Below are positions 33,563-44,664 of a DNA stretch of 64,000 nt, piece by piece. Position numbers and translations under genes: made by a program. Within the stretch, counting starts at the first letter, position 1. The number at the start of each line of letters is the position of its first letter. Source of the stretch: Epiperipatus broadwayi. Lineage: Eukaryota; Onychophora; Udeonychophora; Euonychophora; Peripatidae. The stretch covers positions 8,086,853-8,150,852 of the forward strand of contig JAQFVV010000021.1 of assembly GCA_028023455.1 (NCBI GenBank), read 5' to 3'. The notes under the pieces were generated by a model. The model saw nothing but the letters and a program-made list of their open reading frames with translations, was not told where the DNA came from and did no database searches.

Positions 33563-33842
33563 TCACTAGATGGAGCTTTACCAATAGCCCACTATCAAGC
33601 TTTGTTTACATAATCACTGAGAGAGATAGAATTCAATATCTCTTTCAAATTGTCTCCACCCTTTAAACCATTGTTTTGAGCTAGTCTCCCTACCCTTTAC
33701 TGACATGAGCCAAGTAGCTCAGAACCATGGTTTAAAGATTGGACACAATTTGAAAGAGATATTGAATTATATCTCTCTCAGCGTTTATGTAAACAAAGCT
33801 TGATAGTGGGCTATTGGTAAAGCTCCATCTAGTGATTATAAA
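33557..33842. mobile_element. Foldback MITE with ~110-bp arms
   Basis: CACTAGATGGAGCTTTACC through GCTTTGTTTACATAA and AATTCAATATCTCTTTCAAA (33563-33650) is inverted at about 33750-33836 (TTTGAAAGAGATATTGAATT through CCATCTAGTG). The centre has a second inverted pair around GGTTTAAAG. The ends lie in TATA sequence, compatible with a TA duplication. No coding capacity. Confidence 0.8.
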
Positions 33843-33961
33843 ATGCAAGCTATGAGCAAGTTACAAAATTTATAACTTATTTGTTTATCATATATATATA
33901 TATAATTAAAATGGAAGTGACTACCCCTCCTAGTGAGCTCTGTAAATGTCAATAAACTGTA

Positions 33962-34112
33962 AAAAGATAGAATGATTCCAATCTATCCTATATTCTCTAT
34001 ATAAATTAAAATAATAGACAGATTTCACTTTCTGATTTAGAACATATTACTGAACTAAGCTTAAATACCAACAAAGCTAAATTATAGATTGGTGTCATTC
34101 TATCTGATTGGT
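33962..34112. mobile_element. Small foldback with ~22-bp TIRs
   Basis: AGATAGAATGATTCCAATCT at 33965 is inverted as AGATTGGTGTCATTCTATCT at about 34086-34106. The spacer is about 100 bp. No open frame. Confidence 0.55.
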
Positions 34113-34149
34113 ATTTATATAGCTCATTGTGAGATGCAGTTATTTCTGT

Positions 34150-34400
34150 TTCAGTTAACATCACATGATCACCATTTTTTATACTTGCTCATAACTGTTA
34201 CTAAAACAGGCAAAACTCTCCATACAGTAGTGACACTCAGTGTAAGCCAGAGTAATCAATGGATGCCAGAAGGCTTGTGCTTAAAATTCCTATCTAATGC
34301 CTACTCATCCAATATCCCCAGACTAGTTTCTAGCTTGTGGCATCCATTGATTACTCCGGCTTGCACTGAGTGGCACAACTGTATGGAGAGTTTTGCCTTA
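34150..34400. mobile_element. Family B foldback, short form
   Basis: Left arm AAAACTCTCCATACAGTAG through GTAATCAATGGATGCC (34207-34267) is inverted at 34342-34396. The left flank ATCACATGATCACCAT is the family B tail seen at 12545 and 52650. The centre holds the 3' half of the hammerhead-like block on the minus strand (CTAGAAACTAGTCTGGGG); CTGATGA has been lost. A 107-codon plus-strand frame across it is incidental. Confidence 0.75.
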
Positions 34401-34632
34401 TTCCAGCATTAGACGATAATCATCAAGAAAAGAGCAGCTATGTACTCTTGTGCCTTATTTATTAATATAGAGATTTGTTTCAAATACTTAGGTTAAACGA
34501 AATGTATATTTAAATCAAAAGATAGGTTTGTTTATTTTTGTTAATTTCTATTAAATGATGAATGATAGTTTTATTCTGGTGAAGTACAAGTTAATGGTAT
34601 GTAATTTAAATAAAAGAAATTTATCGTATTAT

Positions 34633-35002
<370 letters not shown>

Positions 35003-35009
35003 TGCATAA

Positions 35010-35900
35010 TCTTATACTTGTAAAAATAATTTTTTTATTATTATTGTACTTTAAAGATGTGAGTGCATATAGTGGGAAAAAATATGTTAGTATTGTAATA
35101 AATATGTCAAGTCACTGAAGTCCAACAACTCACCCTGTCTTCTTCCACACATTTTTTTAACCTGTTTCTATAGTTATGTCTTTGAAATACACTAATCAAA
35201 TAATATTTTTTTTAGGCTTATAGTACATATAAAAGATTGTACATATATGTTAAATACAGTTGAATTAATAAAAAGAAGAAAAACCCTCATTCAAAATTAT
35301 AAAGAGAAATAGATATGTTTAATCTTCAGTAAAATTTAAAATCTGTATCTAAAGATAAAAATACGTAACAATTTGTAATCTAGTAAAGAACGATTAACGA
35401 CCATTTATTTATTTAAATATTATTGTTGTGAGTACCCGAAAATAATAAATTAAAATATATGTGCCTATCAACGTTAAATTCTCAAATGTTAAAGTTTTAA
35501 TCAGGATTTAGGGAATCGAACACAAATAACTTTTTCACGTAAAATTTTTATGTAGAAGTAAAAAAAATTGTTTTTTAAAATAAAATATAAATATTTTTTA
35601 TAATAAATGCAAAAACTAATTCTATAAATTGAAATATATATCTATATACATGTGAAATGATACAAAAACAGCTTATACTATATAAGAATGTTAATGTTGT
35701 TGTTTTTTTGTATGTTTTTTTTTTTTTTTGCAAGTAGCCAAATTTGAAAAAAAAATCGGGAAAAAAAATCGAATGAAGGTTTATTAATTAAAACAAAAGA
35801 AAAAATTGTTAACAAGAAATTTTTAACTAGAAATAAATCTGAAAATTAAAATAAGCCCTTCATTAATAGAAAATGAAGTAGCAAATGTTCATAAATAAGT
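35010..35900. other. AT-rich intergenic DNA
   Basis: No gene recognised; several A and T runs. Confidence 0.4.
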
Positions 35901-35974
35901 AGATATTAAGTAATAATAAAAAACTAATATAAGATTATAGATATTAAGTAATAATAAAAAACTAATATAAGATT
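35901..35974 (+). repeat. Exact two-copy tandem repeat, 38-bp period
   Basis: AGATATTAAGTAATAATAAA followed by AACTAATATAAGATT occurs at 35901 and 35939 without differences, so it is recent. Confidence 0.9.
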
Positions 35975-37320
35975 AAGTTACACAATGTAAACCAAAATAA
36001 TATAAAAAGTGATTTGAGTATTTACTGTCATTTAAAAGGACAGAGTCACCTCATATCATTAATTAATCATCAAAAATTAAAATATCTTTCACTGAAATTA
36101 TTTTGTGTTAGTGTAATAAATAATATATAAGTGGTCATGTGACTTCCTCTGCCATGATATCAGAAGCAGTCTAGGAGTATCTATTATAAGCTTGGACATG
36201 AAAGTCAAGTAAAGTGTCTTACAATTTTTCCAGTTCATTTTCAACAGCTGCATTAATAATCATAATTGAGCTATTTTTAGAACTGTTTACTGTAAGCTTG
36301 AGTAATCAACGAACATCAAACAAAGTATCACATGACTTTCTCAGTTTACTTCCAATATATACATTAGGAACAACACATAGGCCACTAACCAGAAAGTTAT
36401 CTGAAGAATTGGGTACAGCATTGTCATCTAGTGCCTATTGATTAATTAATGCTTCTGAATTAGAGTAAATATAATCATTTATTACTAAATAATGGTCTAA
36501 TAAAGAAATAGTGTTTGTTTATGTTATAATAAATAATTTAAAATAAGTAATTAGTGAAATTAAAATAATATTTTAAAACTTTAGTTTTAGTGTTTTGTGG
36601 GCAATTTTTATTAATTTAATTTTTAAAACACCCATTTTAAAAATTACAATTGCTAAAATGCCTGTGTATGTTAACCATTCTGATATAGAGAAGCCAGTAA
36701 ACAACTTAATAATATATAATTATTCAGTGGTACACATGATTAGCTGCCATTCTTATGACTAAACATCACCTGATGTCACAATCAATATTTATTTTCTATT
36801 ATTTCCATCAACCATTAAACTGTTTGAATATAGAACTTAATTGTAATATTACATAAGATAAAATAATTATGAATTATGATACATATCCAAAAGATTTTTC
36901 AGATAAGGAGGCAGACATTCTTAGAAAATTCCATTAAAAGAATAGCTTATTCAAAAGCTGTAAATAGTGTACACTAATTAAACGCAGAATCTAATAGCTA
37001 TAGACATGATCACCTAGATATAAAGTATTTAATAGCTGTAATTTGTGATTTTTTTTATTTATGCCAAGAAGCACATTAATCATTTAAATAAAAAACATTT
37101 TATGATTAATAAGATACTGCATGAATATATTATATTTTTTGACATGCACATACACTGTAATTGCTATTTTCTATTTTGCTTTATTGCTTTTATAGAAGAT
37201 TTTTTGAGAGTATAATTATACATGCTATATATGTGTACTTCATGTAAAATATGTACGCCTGGGTCTCTTTTTATACGGACTTATTTAACATGATTTTGAA
37301 GTTATGAGATCCATGTTTTA
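35975..37320. other. AT-rich intergenic DNA
   Basis: The 75-codon frame at 36214-36441 has no recognisable domain. GTAAGCTTGAGTAATCA at about 36292 matches part of the foldback end at 2262, so a decayed relative may lie here. Confidence 0.35.
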
Positions 37321-37326
37321 CCAGAA

Positions 37327-37420
37327 GTTGAACTCCGATAATGTGCTATTACTTTAAATAATAAATTTCACGCACTTAAGGTTATATTGAAAGTAATAAC
37401 ACATTATTGGAATTCGATTT
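37327..37420. mobile_element. Short foldback, ~30-bp arms
   Basis: TTGAACTCCGATAATGTGCT and ATTACTTTAA (37328-37357) are inverted as TTGAAAGTAATAACACATTA and TTGGAATTCGAT (37387-37418). Confidence 0.6.
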
Positions 37421-37673
37421 TCATCTTAGTAATTTCAATATTATCAGTGCTTTATAATAGTAAGATTTTATGCAATAATGAAATTAAAATCATGATTTCC
37501 ACATTTTATGTATACACACATTAAATTTTACAAGATTATAATGTAAATCTGTTCAAACATTGTGTGTGTTAATTTTGCATTTTAAATCACATTCTGTTTT
37601 TGCTTTTTAAAAAAGAACGTAATCAATTATTAATCATTTAGTGTCCACAAGTTCATTTTTAAAAGGTGAGTAA

Positions 37674-37877
37674 TAGCAGTGGGCACAATTAAATTTGACA
37701 ATTAAAAATTAAAATCTGATTTTTAATTGTAATTAACAATTTAAAAATTACTTACGGCGACTTAAAATTAATGTGATGTAAAACGAAATTTGATTTTTAA
37801 ACGGAATTGAAAATTAAAGACAAAAATGAGAATTTAATTTTTAGTTGTTAGTTTTAATTAAATTTTCCCCAGCAGTG
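37674..37877. mobile_element. Possible hAT-type MITE
   Basis: The left end CAGTGGGCACAATTAAATT is an imperfect inverse of the right end AATTAAATTTTCCCCAGCAG. GTGAGTAA (37666-37673) and GTGAATAA (37878-37885) flank it, 7 of 8 bases, the duplication size of hAT elements. The interior is AATTAAAAATT-rich. The ends are imperfect. Confidence 0.45.
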
Positions 37878-38854
37878 GTGAATAAATATCTTTTTATTAT
37901 CATAAGTCTAAGTTCATAAACAATTAATAAAATCATCGTCTCAAAGATTAATTACTAATTATGTTATCAACAGAAAACCATTAACACAACATGAGAGTGA
38001 ACTTGGCGCTAGTTGTATTTCCTCTTGTGAGAATTGATTTTTTACCAGTTTGCAAATGAACGTGTTTTTTTTGGCAAATAGCGATAATAATTAAAATGTG
38101 TATAAAAAAATGTAAATTACTGTACTGTAAATTATGCATAAAAATATATTATTTTGAATAAAATTAAATATTATAGTTTAAAAAAGTTTGTGTTGTATCA
38201 ATTTTTTTCAAATTTGAAAGTTTTTATTAGTCATATTTTATTTCCTTATTTTTTTTTTTTTGCATGAATTTTAAAGTAATTTTACATTGGTGCTTTGCTT
38301 TTATGTGAATTTTGAAAAATCACAGACTGCATCCTCCTTTTTTCAATGTAAGTTACATCTATTTTTGCACGATTTTGTATATGCGTGTTTTCTCAGGAAC
38401 CTATCTATCACATAAAATGAGACCCAGATGTATATATAAACAGTAATTAATTTTCAAAGTTTTAAAATTATGTCAAAGCAATTAATTAATAGTTATTTTA
38501 TATTTTAATTTGTTTTTAAATGCTTTTATTGAAGTTGAAAAACCTGTTTATTTGATTATTTGTTTGTTAACTCCCTCTCTGAGAGCAAGTGTTATTAAGA
38601 TTTTTTTCTTTCAATTTAATAACAATTTTTACTACTTTTAAAATTGATATTTAATTTATTCAAGTTCAATATAACTTGTTGAAATTTTGTACATTTATTT
38701 AAAATGTGTAAGAAAGTAATAGGACACATTAGTTTTTTAAATTTCCAATCAAGATTAAAATGTTAACACACTTTTCACTTAAAAAAATATTTCATATTTT
38801 TAGTCATTTATATATACATATATTATGTACACATACTAAATATGATTAAAATGA

Positions 38855-39340
38855 GGTTGCCTTGACAACAGTTTGAAATTGTTGATTGTTATTGTTATTG
38901 GGATTTTTAATGATTAAATATGATATATATATAAAGAGTATAAATTTTAACTTATAGCAGAAATATCTAGTGATGTATATATACCATTAAAAGATAGTCA
39001 TCATTTAACCCAATATCAATAAGGTTCAACAATTTCAAACTGTTGTTGTCAAGGCAACCTTCTTTTAACAATAAAAATGGACTCCCATCTTTACTAATAG
39101 TACAATATATTTATATAAACATTAAAGACTGCAACTTAACCATAGAGATTAAAATTATTGATACAAAGAAGTTTAAATAACCTTTTTTAAATAGTACATA
39201 AATATAACATATTCTGAATGCAGACTAATAAATAGTCAATTATAACATTGCAAACTGCAATTATAATTTTCAAATTGCACCCAAAGTATTACTTAAATAA
39301 TAAGTATAATAATGCTCAAGACTAAATGGGTTTGTAAGTA
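38855..39340. repeat. Family C inverted pair
   Basis: Minus-oriented start at about 38870 (GGTTGCCTTGACAACAGTTTG, GTTATTGTTATTGGG) and plus-oriented unit from about 39000 (CAATATCAATAAGGTTC, TTTCAAACTGTTGTTGTCAA, CATTCTGAATGCAGACTAAT, TTTCAAATTGCACCC). It shares unit content with 59405-60625. Confidence 0.7.
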
Positions 39341-39344
39341 ATCA

Positions 39345-39905
39345 TTAAATGTCAGTATCCAGTCAATTTAAAGTATGATGTAGTTTTACATTTTCATTTA
39401 CAGTGCCAATACTAAAAACAATTTTATTGACCATGCACTAAAAAGGAAAAAATATAATTATTTTTTCAATCACAACAACTTGAAATAAAAACATGGGGAT
39501 CCAGAAAGTTCAAGCTAAATCTAAAAACCCAACTGTGATTGAAGAAACTTTTTTTTCTTTTTAGTGCACTGTCAAGCATTTAATATTTTTTTACCTTTGT
39601 TACTATACAGTAATATGTTTTGTTAATATATTATTAGCATGATGCACTTATATAGAGAGAAGCTCAATATACAGGATTTTTTAAATTTTTGTTTTAAATT
39701 ATTATTTTTATAAAACATTTATATATATATATATATAATGTTAACATGATTCATAAATAAATAAATGTATGTTCATGCATATACACATTAAATGCTATTT
39801 ACGATATATATATATATAACCTTTTAAGATATTGTTATACATACAGTAAACTGTATAAATAATGTTCACACACATTAATTCTCATTAAATTTTTATTTTT
39901 ATAAA
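39345..39905. other. AT-rich intergenic DNA
   Basis: Short TA runs near 39720 and 39805; no gene. Confidence 0.4.
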
Positions 39906-40003
39906 AGGTTTTTAATATATAAGAGATTCAAACTCAGACTTTCACATGACCCTTAACTCTTCATGCCATCTCGTGTTGCTAATCCACATGTTGAAAAGAC
40001 AAA

Positions 40004-40065
40004 TAATCACCGATATACATATTTCAAGCTAAACCAACAATCATCAGTTGGTCCAGATTACTATC
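40004..40065 (-). ncRNA. Hammerhead-like motif, family A minus arm, weakened
   Basis: On the minus strand: GTAATC, TGG, ACCAA, CTGATGA (40047-40041), TTGTT...AGCTT, GAAA (40025-40022), TATGTATA, TCGGT, GATTAT. Both core blocks are intact, but stem II pairs poorly and stem I has one mismatch. Confidence 0.5.
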
Positions 40066-40340
40066 TCCACACATATATACAGCTTTATATTAAGATAGCC
40101 AATCTTCATGCTTTAATGGACAGAATATGTATGAAAATGGATTATTCTTCAGTACATGAGGGCTCAGAATGACAAAACATCAACATGGGTAGGATGACAA
40201 CCTTGAACGTTCCATCATCAGATTTTCAGTGAAATGGATAACTGAAGAGTTGTGAGTTGGAGTAGTTTGAAGCCTGTCCATTAATGTATGAAGATTGGTT
40301 ATCTTAATATAAAGCTCAGCACTGATTCTATATATGTGTA

Positions 40341-40406
40341 GAGACAGTAATCTGGACCAACTGATGATTGCTTGTTTAGCATGAAATACATCTATTGGTA
40401 ATTATT
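40341..40406 (+). ncRNA. Hammerhead-like motif, family A plus arm
   Basis: GTAATC, TGG, ACCAA, CTGATGA (40361-40367), TTGCT...AGCAT (4 of 5 pairs), GAAA (40383-40386), TACATCTA, TTGGT, AATTAT. TTGGT pairs with ACCAA, and AATTAT pairs with most of GTAATC, leaving a TGG bulge as in natural type I hammerheads. Cleavage is predicted after CTA at 40394. The core is intact; the outermost stem II pair is T-T. Confidence 0.6.
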
Positions 40407-40515
40407 TATCTTTTCAACATGTGTGTGATCAGGTGGGTCAACAATATAAGATGGCATGGGGAGTTGAGGGTTGTGTGAAAGTCTTAGTTCGAATCCCTTA
40501 TATATTACATTATAC

Positions 40516-41730
40516 ATGTGCAGGTGTTTGTAAGCCTGTGCAGTGTATTAAATTACATAAAAGGTTTTTGCATATATCATATTAAGATGCTGCGTGAATA
40601 TACTAAGTATTTAAGCACATGCATACGAATGGATCGTATTTTTCGGTTTAATTTATTTTATAAATTGTTTTTGTATATGTACTAAATAATATGTTGATTG
40701 GGTATATTGTATGCGTGTGCGTGCGGGCATTTAATATTTATTATTTGCTGCTTTAATGTATTATGTCTATTTTAAAATGTTTTTGTATAAACCACAATAT
40801 TATAATTAACATATATAACTTTATATTAAAAAGAATAGACTACATTTTTAATATTTTAATTATACAATTATCTTGACTTTTTTAATCATATTAATCTACC
40901 TCGGTAATGCTATTAATATTTATCAAAAAAAAAAAAAAAACTCCTCAAGTGTATCGTATATACTCATATGCGACCATTTGATTTTAAAAATCTTAGTTAT
41001 AGTCCTTTTTTTTTTTTACAATTTTTTTTTTTTTTTCACATAAAACTAAACGTAAAATTCTTAACGCTTTTTATTTCTGGATCATGTTCTAGAGTTATTA
41101 AATTATTTATTGTTAAGTTAAAAAAAATGAAATTAATATAAATTTATGTTAATTAAAACCTCGATTATTTCGCATTACATGGATATTTTAATAATAAGAC
41201 GGATTCAATTATTAAAGATATAATTGTAGTTAGTTTGCAAACCATTTCCATTTTAATTTATCAAAGTAGTTTAATTCAAATTTAAGGATATTACAAGCCT
41301 ACACTGCGCTTACAGCAGATGGTCATACTGTTCCAGTCTGCCTACAGCAGATGGGAGGGCAAAAACTTTGTTATTTCCATCTGGAGAACAATTATATTAA
41401 ACAACTTTATTAAATTGTGATTTTTTTTTGTATACATATAAATCTAGTATATATGTATGTGTACAGAGGTAGTGTTGTTATTAATACAACTTTCTTTACT
41501 ATATATGATAAATAATCGTGATATATATATATTAGTATTAATGCCTGTGAAGATAAATAAAACTATTTGTTTCCATATTATACAAAATGATATGCAAAGT
41601 ACTGGAATGGACTTCAAAGAGTAATAGGTTATGCATCCATCTTTTATGCTCGTGACCTACTATTCAAACTCAGGTCGAGTTATACTTTAATAACATTTTT
41701 AGATTTCAATCTAATTTAGGATTTATTTTT
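40516..41730. other. AT-rich intergenic DNA
   Basis: TACAGCAGATGG is repeated near 41312 and 41342. No gene recognised. Confidence 0.4.
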
Positions 41731-42124
41731 TTAGGTAGATGGTGTTTTGGCCAGTCAACTAGCTATTCAATATTAGTATGTAAATGTGTTTTTCTGAAGG
41801 TTTATGATGATAATGTTCTAGTTGTATTTTTATATTGGACTATCTCCATCATTGAATATACGTATTGAATGTTTTTAGAAAGATTTAACTTTATTTGAAT
41901 ATTCCAAATACGTAGTAGTAGCACATCAAACAGATTAGTATACGCACAACGTTTTGAGAGGTATTATTCTCCCCTTTTCTTCAGGTGTTGCTGGCATGAT
42001 GAGTAAGAGTACTAGCATGGGATTGAATATGGATCCTTAGATTCTTGATTATTGAATTTTAAGGTAACACTCTGAACAATGAGTCACCTTGCTAAAGGCA
42101 ATAGTCAGTAGAAATTTCATATAC

Positions 42125-42451
42125 TTATCTATGAGGTTCCTCCAGATTTCTCCACTTTTTTCTAAGAGCAAAGTTGATTAGTGGTTTTGATACATTATAT
42201 ATAATCACACTAAGTTGGCTTATGGGATTTTTGCCATTGTCAATGTGAGCAGCTTCTTTAAATTTTCTTCTTTGTACCTCTTCTTCTCTATCCAATATTT
42301 GTGTATTTTTCCAATTAAACATATGTTCATTGGTGAGACCAGTCATCTCATTGAAAAGCACTTGCAAGAACATAAACTGATGATTAGAAGAGAAAAAACA
42401 GATTATGTCTAAGGTAGCAGACCATGTGTGTGCCAATGAACATATGTTCAA
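42125..42451 (-). pseudogene. Penelope-like GIY-YIG C terminus (left arm)
   Basis: The minus-strand frame ends NEHMFNWKNTQILDREEEVQ, then RRKFKEAAHI, GKNPISQLSV and KPLINFALR before the stop. NW..T.ILDRE...R..KEA and NPISQ.S are typical of the C-terminal part of PLE GIY-YIG endonucleases. The first ~35 codons of the ATG frame lie in junction sequence and are not PLE. RT is absent. Confidence 0.75.
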
Positions 42452-42640
42452 TTGGAAAAATACAAAAATATTGGACAGAGAAAAAAAGGTACAAAGAATA
42501 AAATTTTAAAAAGCTGCTCACATGACAATGACTAAAAATCCCATAATCCAACCTAGTGTGACTATACATAATGTATGGAAACCATTAATCAACTTTGCTC
42601 TTAGGAAAAAGTGGAGAAATCAGGAGGAACGTCATAGATA
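42301..42640 (+). pseudogene. Penelope-like GIY-YIG fragment (right arm)
   Basis: MFIGETSHLIEKHLQEHK and RREKTDYV (42329-42409, the YIGE..R...R..EH-like block) are followed by a broken frame carrying the match to the left arm (QLEKYKNI, then ALRKKWRN-like codons to 42640). It supplies the YIG-side motif missing from the left arm. Stops and a frameshift inactivate it. Confidence 0.65.
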
Positions 42641-42975
42641 AATATATGAAATTTCTACTGACTGTTGTCTTTGTCAGGATGGCTCAGTTGTTCAGAGCAT
42701 TACCTTAAATTTTAATAATCAATAGTCTAAGGATCAAGGTTTGAATCCCATGCTAGTACTGTTATTGGTCAGGTCAGAAACACCTAATGAAGAGGAGAGA
42801 ATAATACCACTCCAAACATTGTGCATATAGTAATCTGTTTGATGTGCTATTACTAACAGTTGAATGTTTTTGGAATATTTAAATAAAGTTATTTTTTTCT
42901 AAAGACATTCAGTACACATATTAGATGATGGAAATAGCCCAATATAAAAATACAACTAGTCTGTAAATGATTTAT

Positions 42976-43535
42976 TTAGTTATTTTTAGCTAGAAGATAA
43001 AATAATTGGGAAAACTATTCAAACCCAGAAATAGGCAAACTCAATCAGAAATACTATCCTGTTTATGATTTCTTTATGGCAGCCAGTTAGAAAAATTTTC
43101 AATGTGCACAGAGCTATTTAATAGTTGTTTTATCTTTTTACAAAAGCGTATAAAAAAAACAACAACATATAAATTTCTCATAATGGAAATATATTTATGT
43201 TTCACGTCTCTTATGATTTAGAGGTCACTCAAATTTAACTTTTACTGATGTATTAACTACATTTTTGATATTACCAAATTTAAGATCTACTCTTTAAAGA
43301 AATTTATTTTAGTTAATAAAAAATAAGAAGACATTCAAAAATTAAATGAAATTAAAACATTCGTTTATAAAGTAAAATAACCGGGAATACCAGTGTAAAT
43401 ATTTGTAATTTCACCTATAATATTCCAATGAACAGTACATAATTATGTTAAGTAGATAAATCTTATAATAATTTCCTATAACAATGCAAAGAAGGATATT
43501 TTTATTTATCTCATTGCTATATTTCAGAACTCATT
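42976..43535. other. AT-rich intergenic DNA
   Basis: No gene recognised. Confidence 0.4.
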
Positions 43536-43538
43536 TAC

Positions 43539-43692
43539 AGCGTTTTTAATATTTTGAGATTTGCTATTACAATGCTTAGATTTATAGCGTTTTTAATTTT
43601 TTGAGATTTGCTATTATAATGCTTGGATTTATAGTGTTTTTGATTTTTTAATTTTTTGAGATTTACAATTATAATGCTTGGATTTATAGCAT
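43539..43692 (+). repeat. Three-copy tandem repeat, ~52-60-bp period
   Basis: CGTTTTTAATATTTTGAGATTTGC followed by TACAATGCTTAGATTTATAG recurs near 43589 and 43640 with small changes. Confidence 0.8.
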
Positions 43693-43704
43693 TATTTTTT
43701 TTTT

Positions 43705-43855
43705 TTGATTGTGTTTTTGGTTTATTTTAAAGTATTTTTTAATTTTCACCTCTTTCCCCCCCACACACTTTTTTTGCAATGTTTGATTATGACTATATAT
43801 ATAAATTAGTGTTTTTGGTTGATTTTAAAGTATTTTTTAATTTTCACCTCTTTTT
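43705..43855 (+). repeat. Two-copy direct repeat, ~100-bp offset
   Basis: GTGTTTTTGGTTTATTTTAA and AGTATTTTTTAATTTTCACC occur near 43709 and again near 43809. Confidence 0.8.
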
Positions 43856-43899
43856 TTTCCTGCCCTTTTTTTTTGATAGTAGCACCTTATGCTATTTAA

Positions 43900-44660
43900 T
43901 GTGACATTTCCCCGACATTTTTTAAGTGTAGTCCCTTTCCACCACCTTTTTTAATTATAGCGCCTCAGGCGTTTTACTTTTTTGAAAAATGGGTGTTTCT
44001 AGTCGATGACATTTATCACTTGCATGTGCCAGCAGTGTTTTTTGGCTGTTTCCAAATTCAAAATGGCCGCCGAGCGCATACTATATCAGCACCGATTTTT
44101 TTATGTAAAGATTGGTTATATGGAGGTTTAATATCGGTGTTTAATTGGTATATAGATAAATAATTAATTATTATAAATTATTGTACTTTGCACTAACTAT
44201 AATTTTTGATTAAAATGTATAAGTATTTTAGTTTTTAATGAATATTAGTGTGAGCACAGCTATTTTTTGTATGTGAGCATAGTCTAATTTTTGTATGTAT
44301 GCACATTTATATATTTTAGTTTTGGATTATTTATTTATTTATTTATTTTTATTTCAATTTAAATAGAATTTAAGCTTGATTAGGAGGAAATGTAGTTTTT
44401 TTTTTTTTTTGTTTAAATTTTGTCATTGATTGGGTAGATATTCTGTGTTAGATTTTGTGACCAATCAGGGAGGGTTTTGTTAAATTTATAATCTTTTATC
44501 AAATCTGTAATTTTTGATTATCGCCATTTTACTGTGTATTTTTTTGCTTTCTGATGAAAACCAGTCCTGTGGTTGAAATATAATAGTATTTCTTGGATTT
44601 CTTTTTTTGTTTTTTTTTTTTTTTGTTGTATTTCCTTTGGTTAGTTTTTTATATATTAAT
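43900..44660 (+). repeat. GC-shifted repeat region with hammerhead-like core and CCAAT pair
   Basis: Holds GCGCCTCAGGCG, an AAAATGGCCGCCGAG string (44061-44075), inverted CCAAT boxes (TGATTGG near 44437 and CCAATCA near 44461), CGCCATTTT, and then CTGATGA (44551) with a 5-bp stem AACCA-GTCCTG-TGGTT and GAAA. Stem I and helix III are not evident. I recall similar CTGATGA..GACCAG..CTGGT..GAAA blocks from PLE terminal repeats, so this may be a PLE end. A 22-codon frame starts at the ATG at 44063, in a good Kozak-like context. Confidence 0.4.
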
Positions 44661-44664
44661 ATTT

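Larger units (their letters stand above)
39915..40515. mobile_element. Family A foldback with two hammerhead-like motifs
   Basis: Minus arm about 39915-40115 and plus arm about 40285-40515 are inverse copies of family A: ribozyme-like block, TTATTTATCTTTTCAACATG, TGATCAGGTG, then AGTTCGAATCCC. The spacer (40120-40280) holds CATCATCAGATTTTCAGTG, which also occurs at 54990 in another family A copy. A transcript across it would form a hairpin of about 200 bp per arm. The 69-codon frame at 39963 is incidental. Confidence 0.75.
41740..42975. mobile_element. Family D: Penelope-like 3' end as a 1.2-kb palindrome
   Basis: Left arm (minus) 41830-42390 and right arm (plus) 42417-42957 are inverted copies, each holding the PLE GIY-YIG end, its stop, and a non-coding tail with a tRNA-like stretch. 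In the right arm the tail carries GGATGGCTCAGTTGTTCAG and GGTTTGAATCCC (42681-42755), then CTAATGA and ATAAAGTTATTTTTTTCTA. The left arm mirrors this and extends further to about 41740. The tRNA-like boxes could be Pol III promoters (inference). The arms have diverged moderately. Confidence 0.8.

Noticed and set aside
33557-33842. Foldback as a ribozyme carrier
   Set aside because: No CTGATGA or GAAA in a usable arrangement was found in it.
40205-40235. CTGATGATGG (minus) as another hammerhead
   Set aside because: No stem II followed by GAAA and no stem I partner; only CTGATGA matches.
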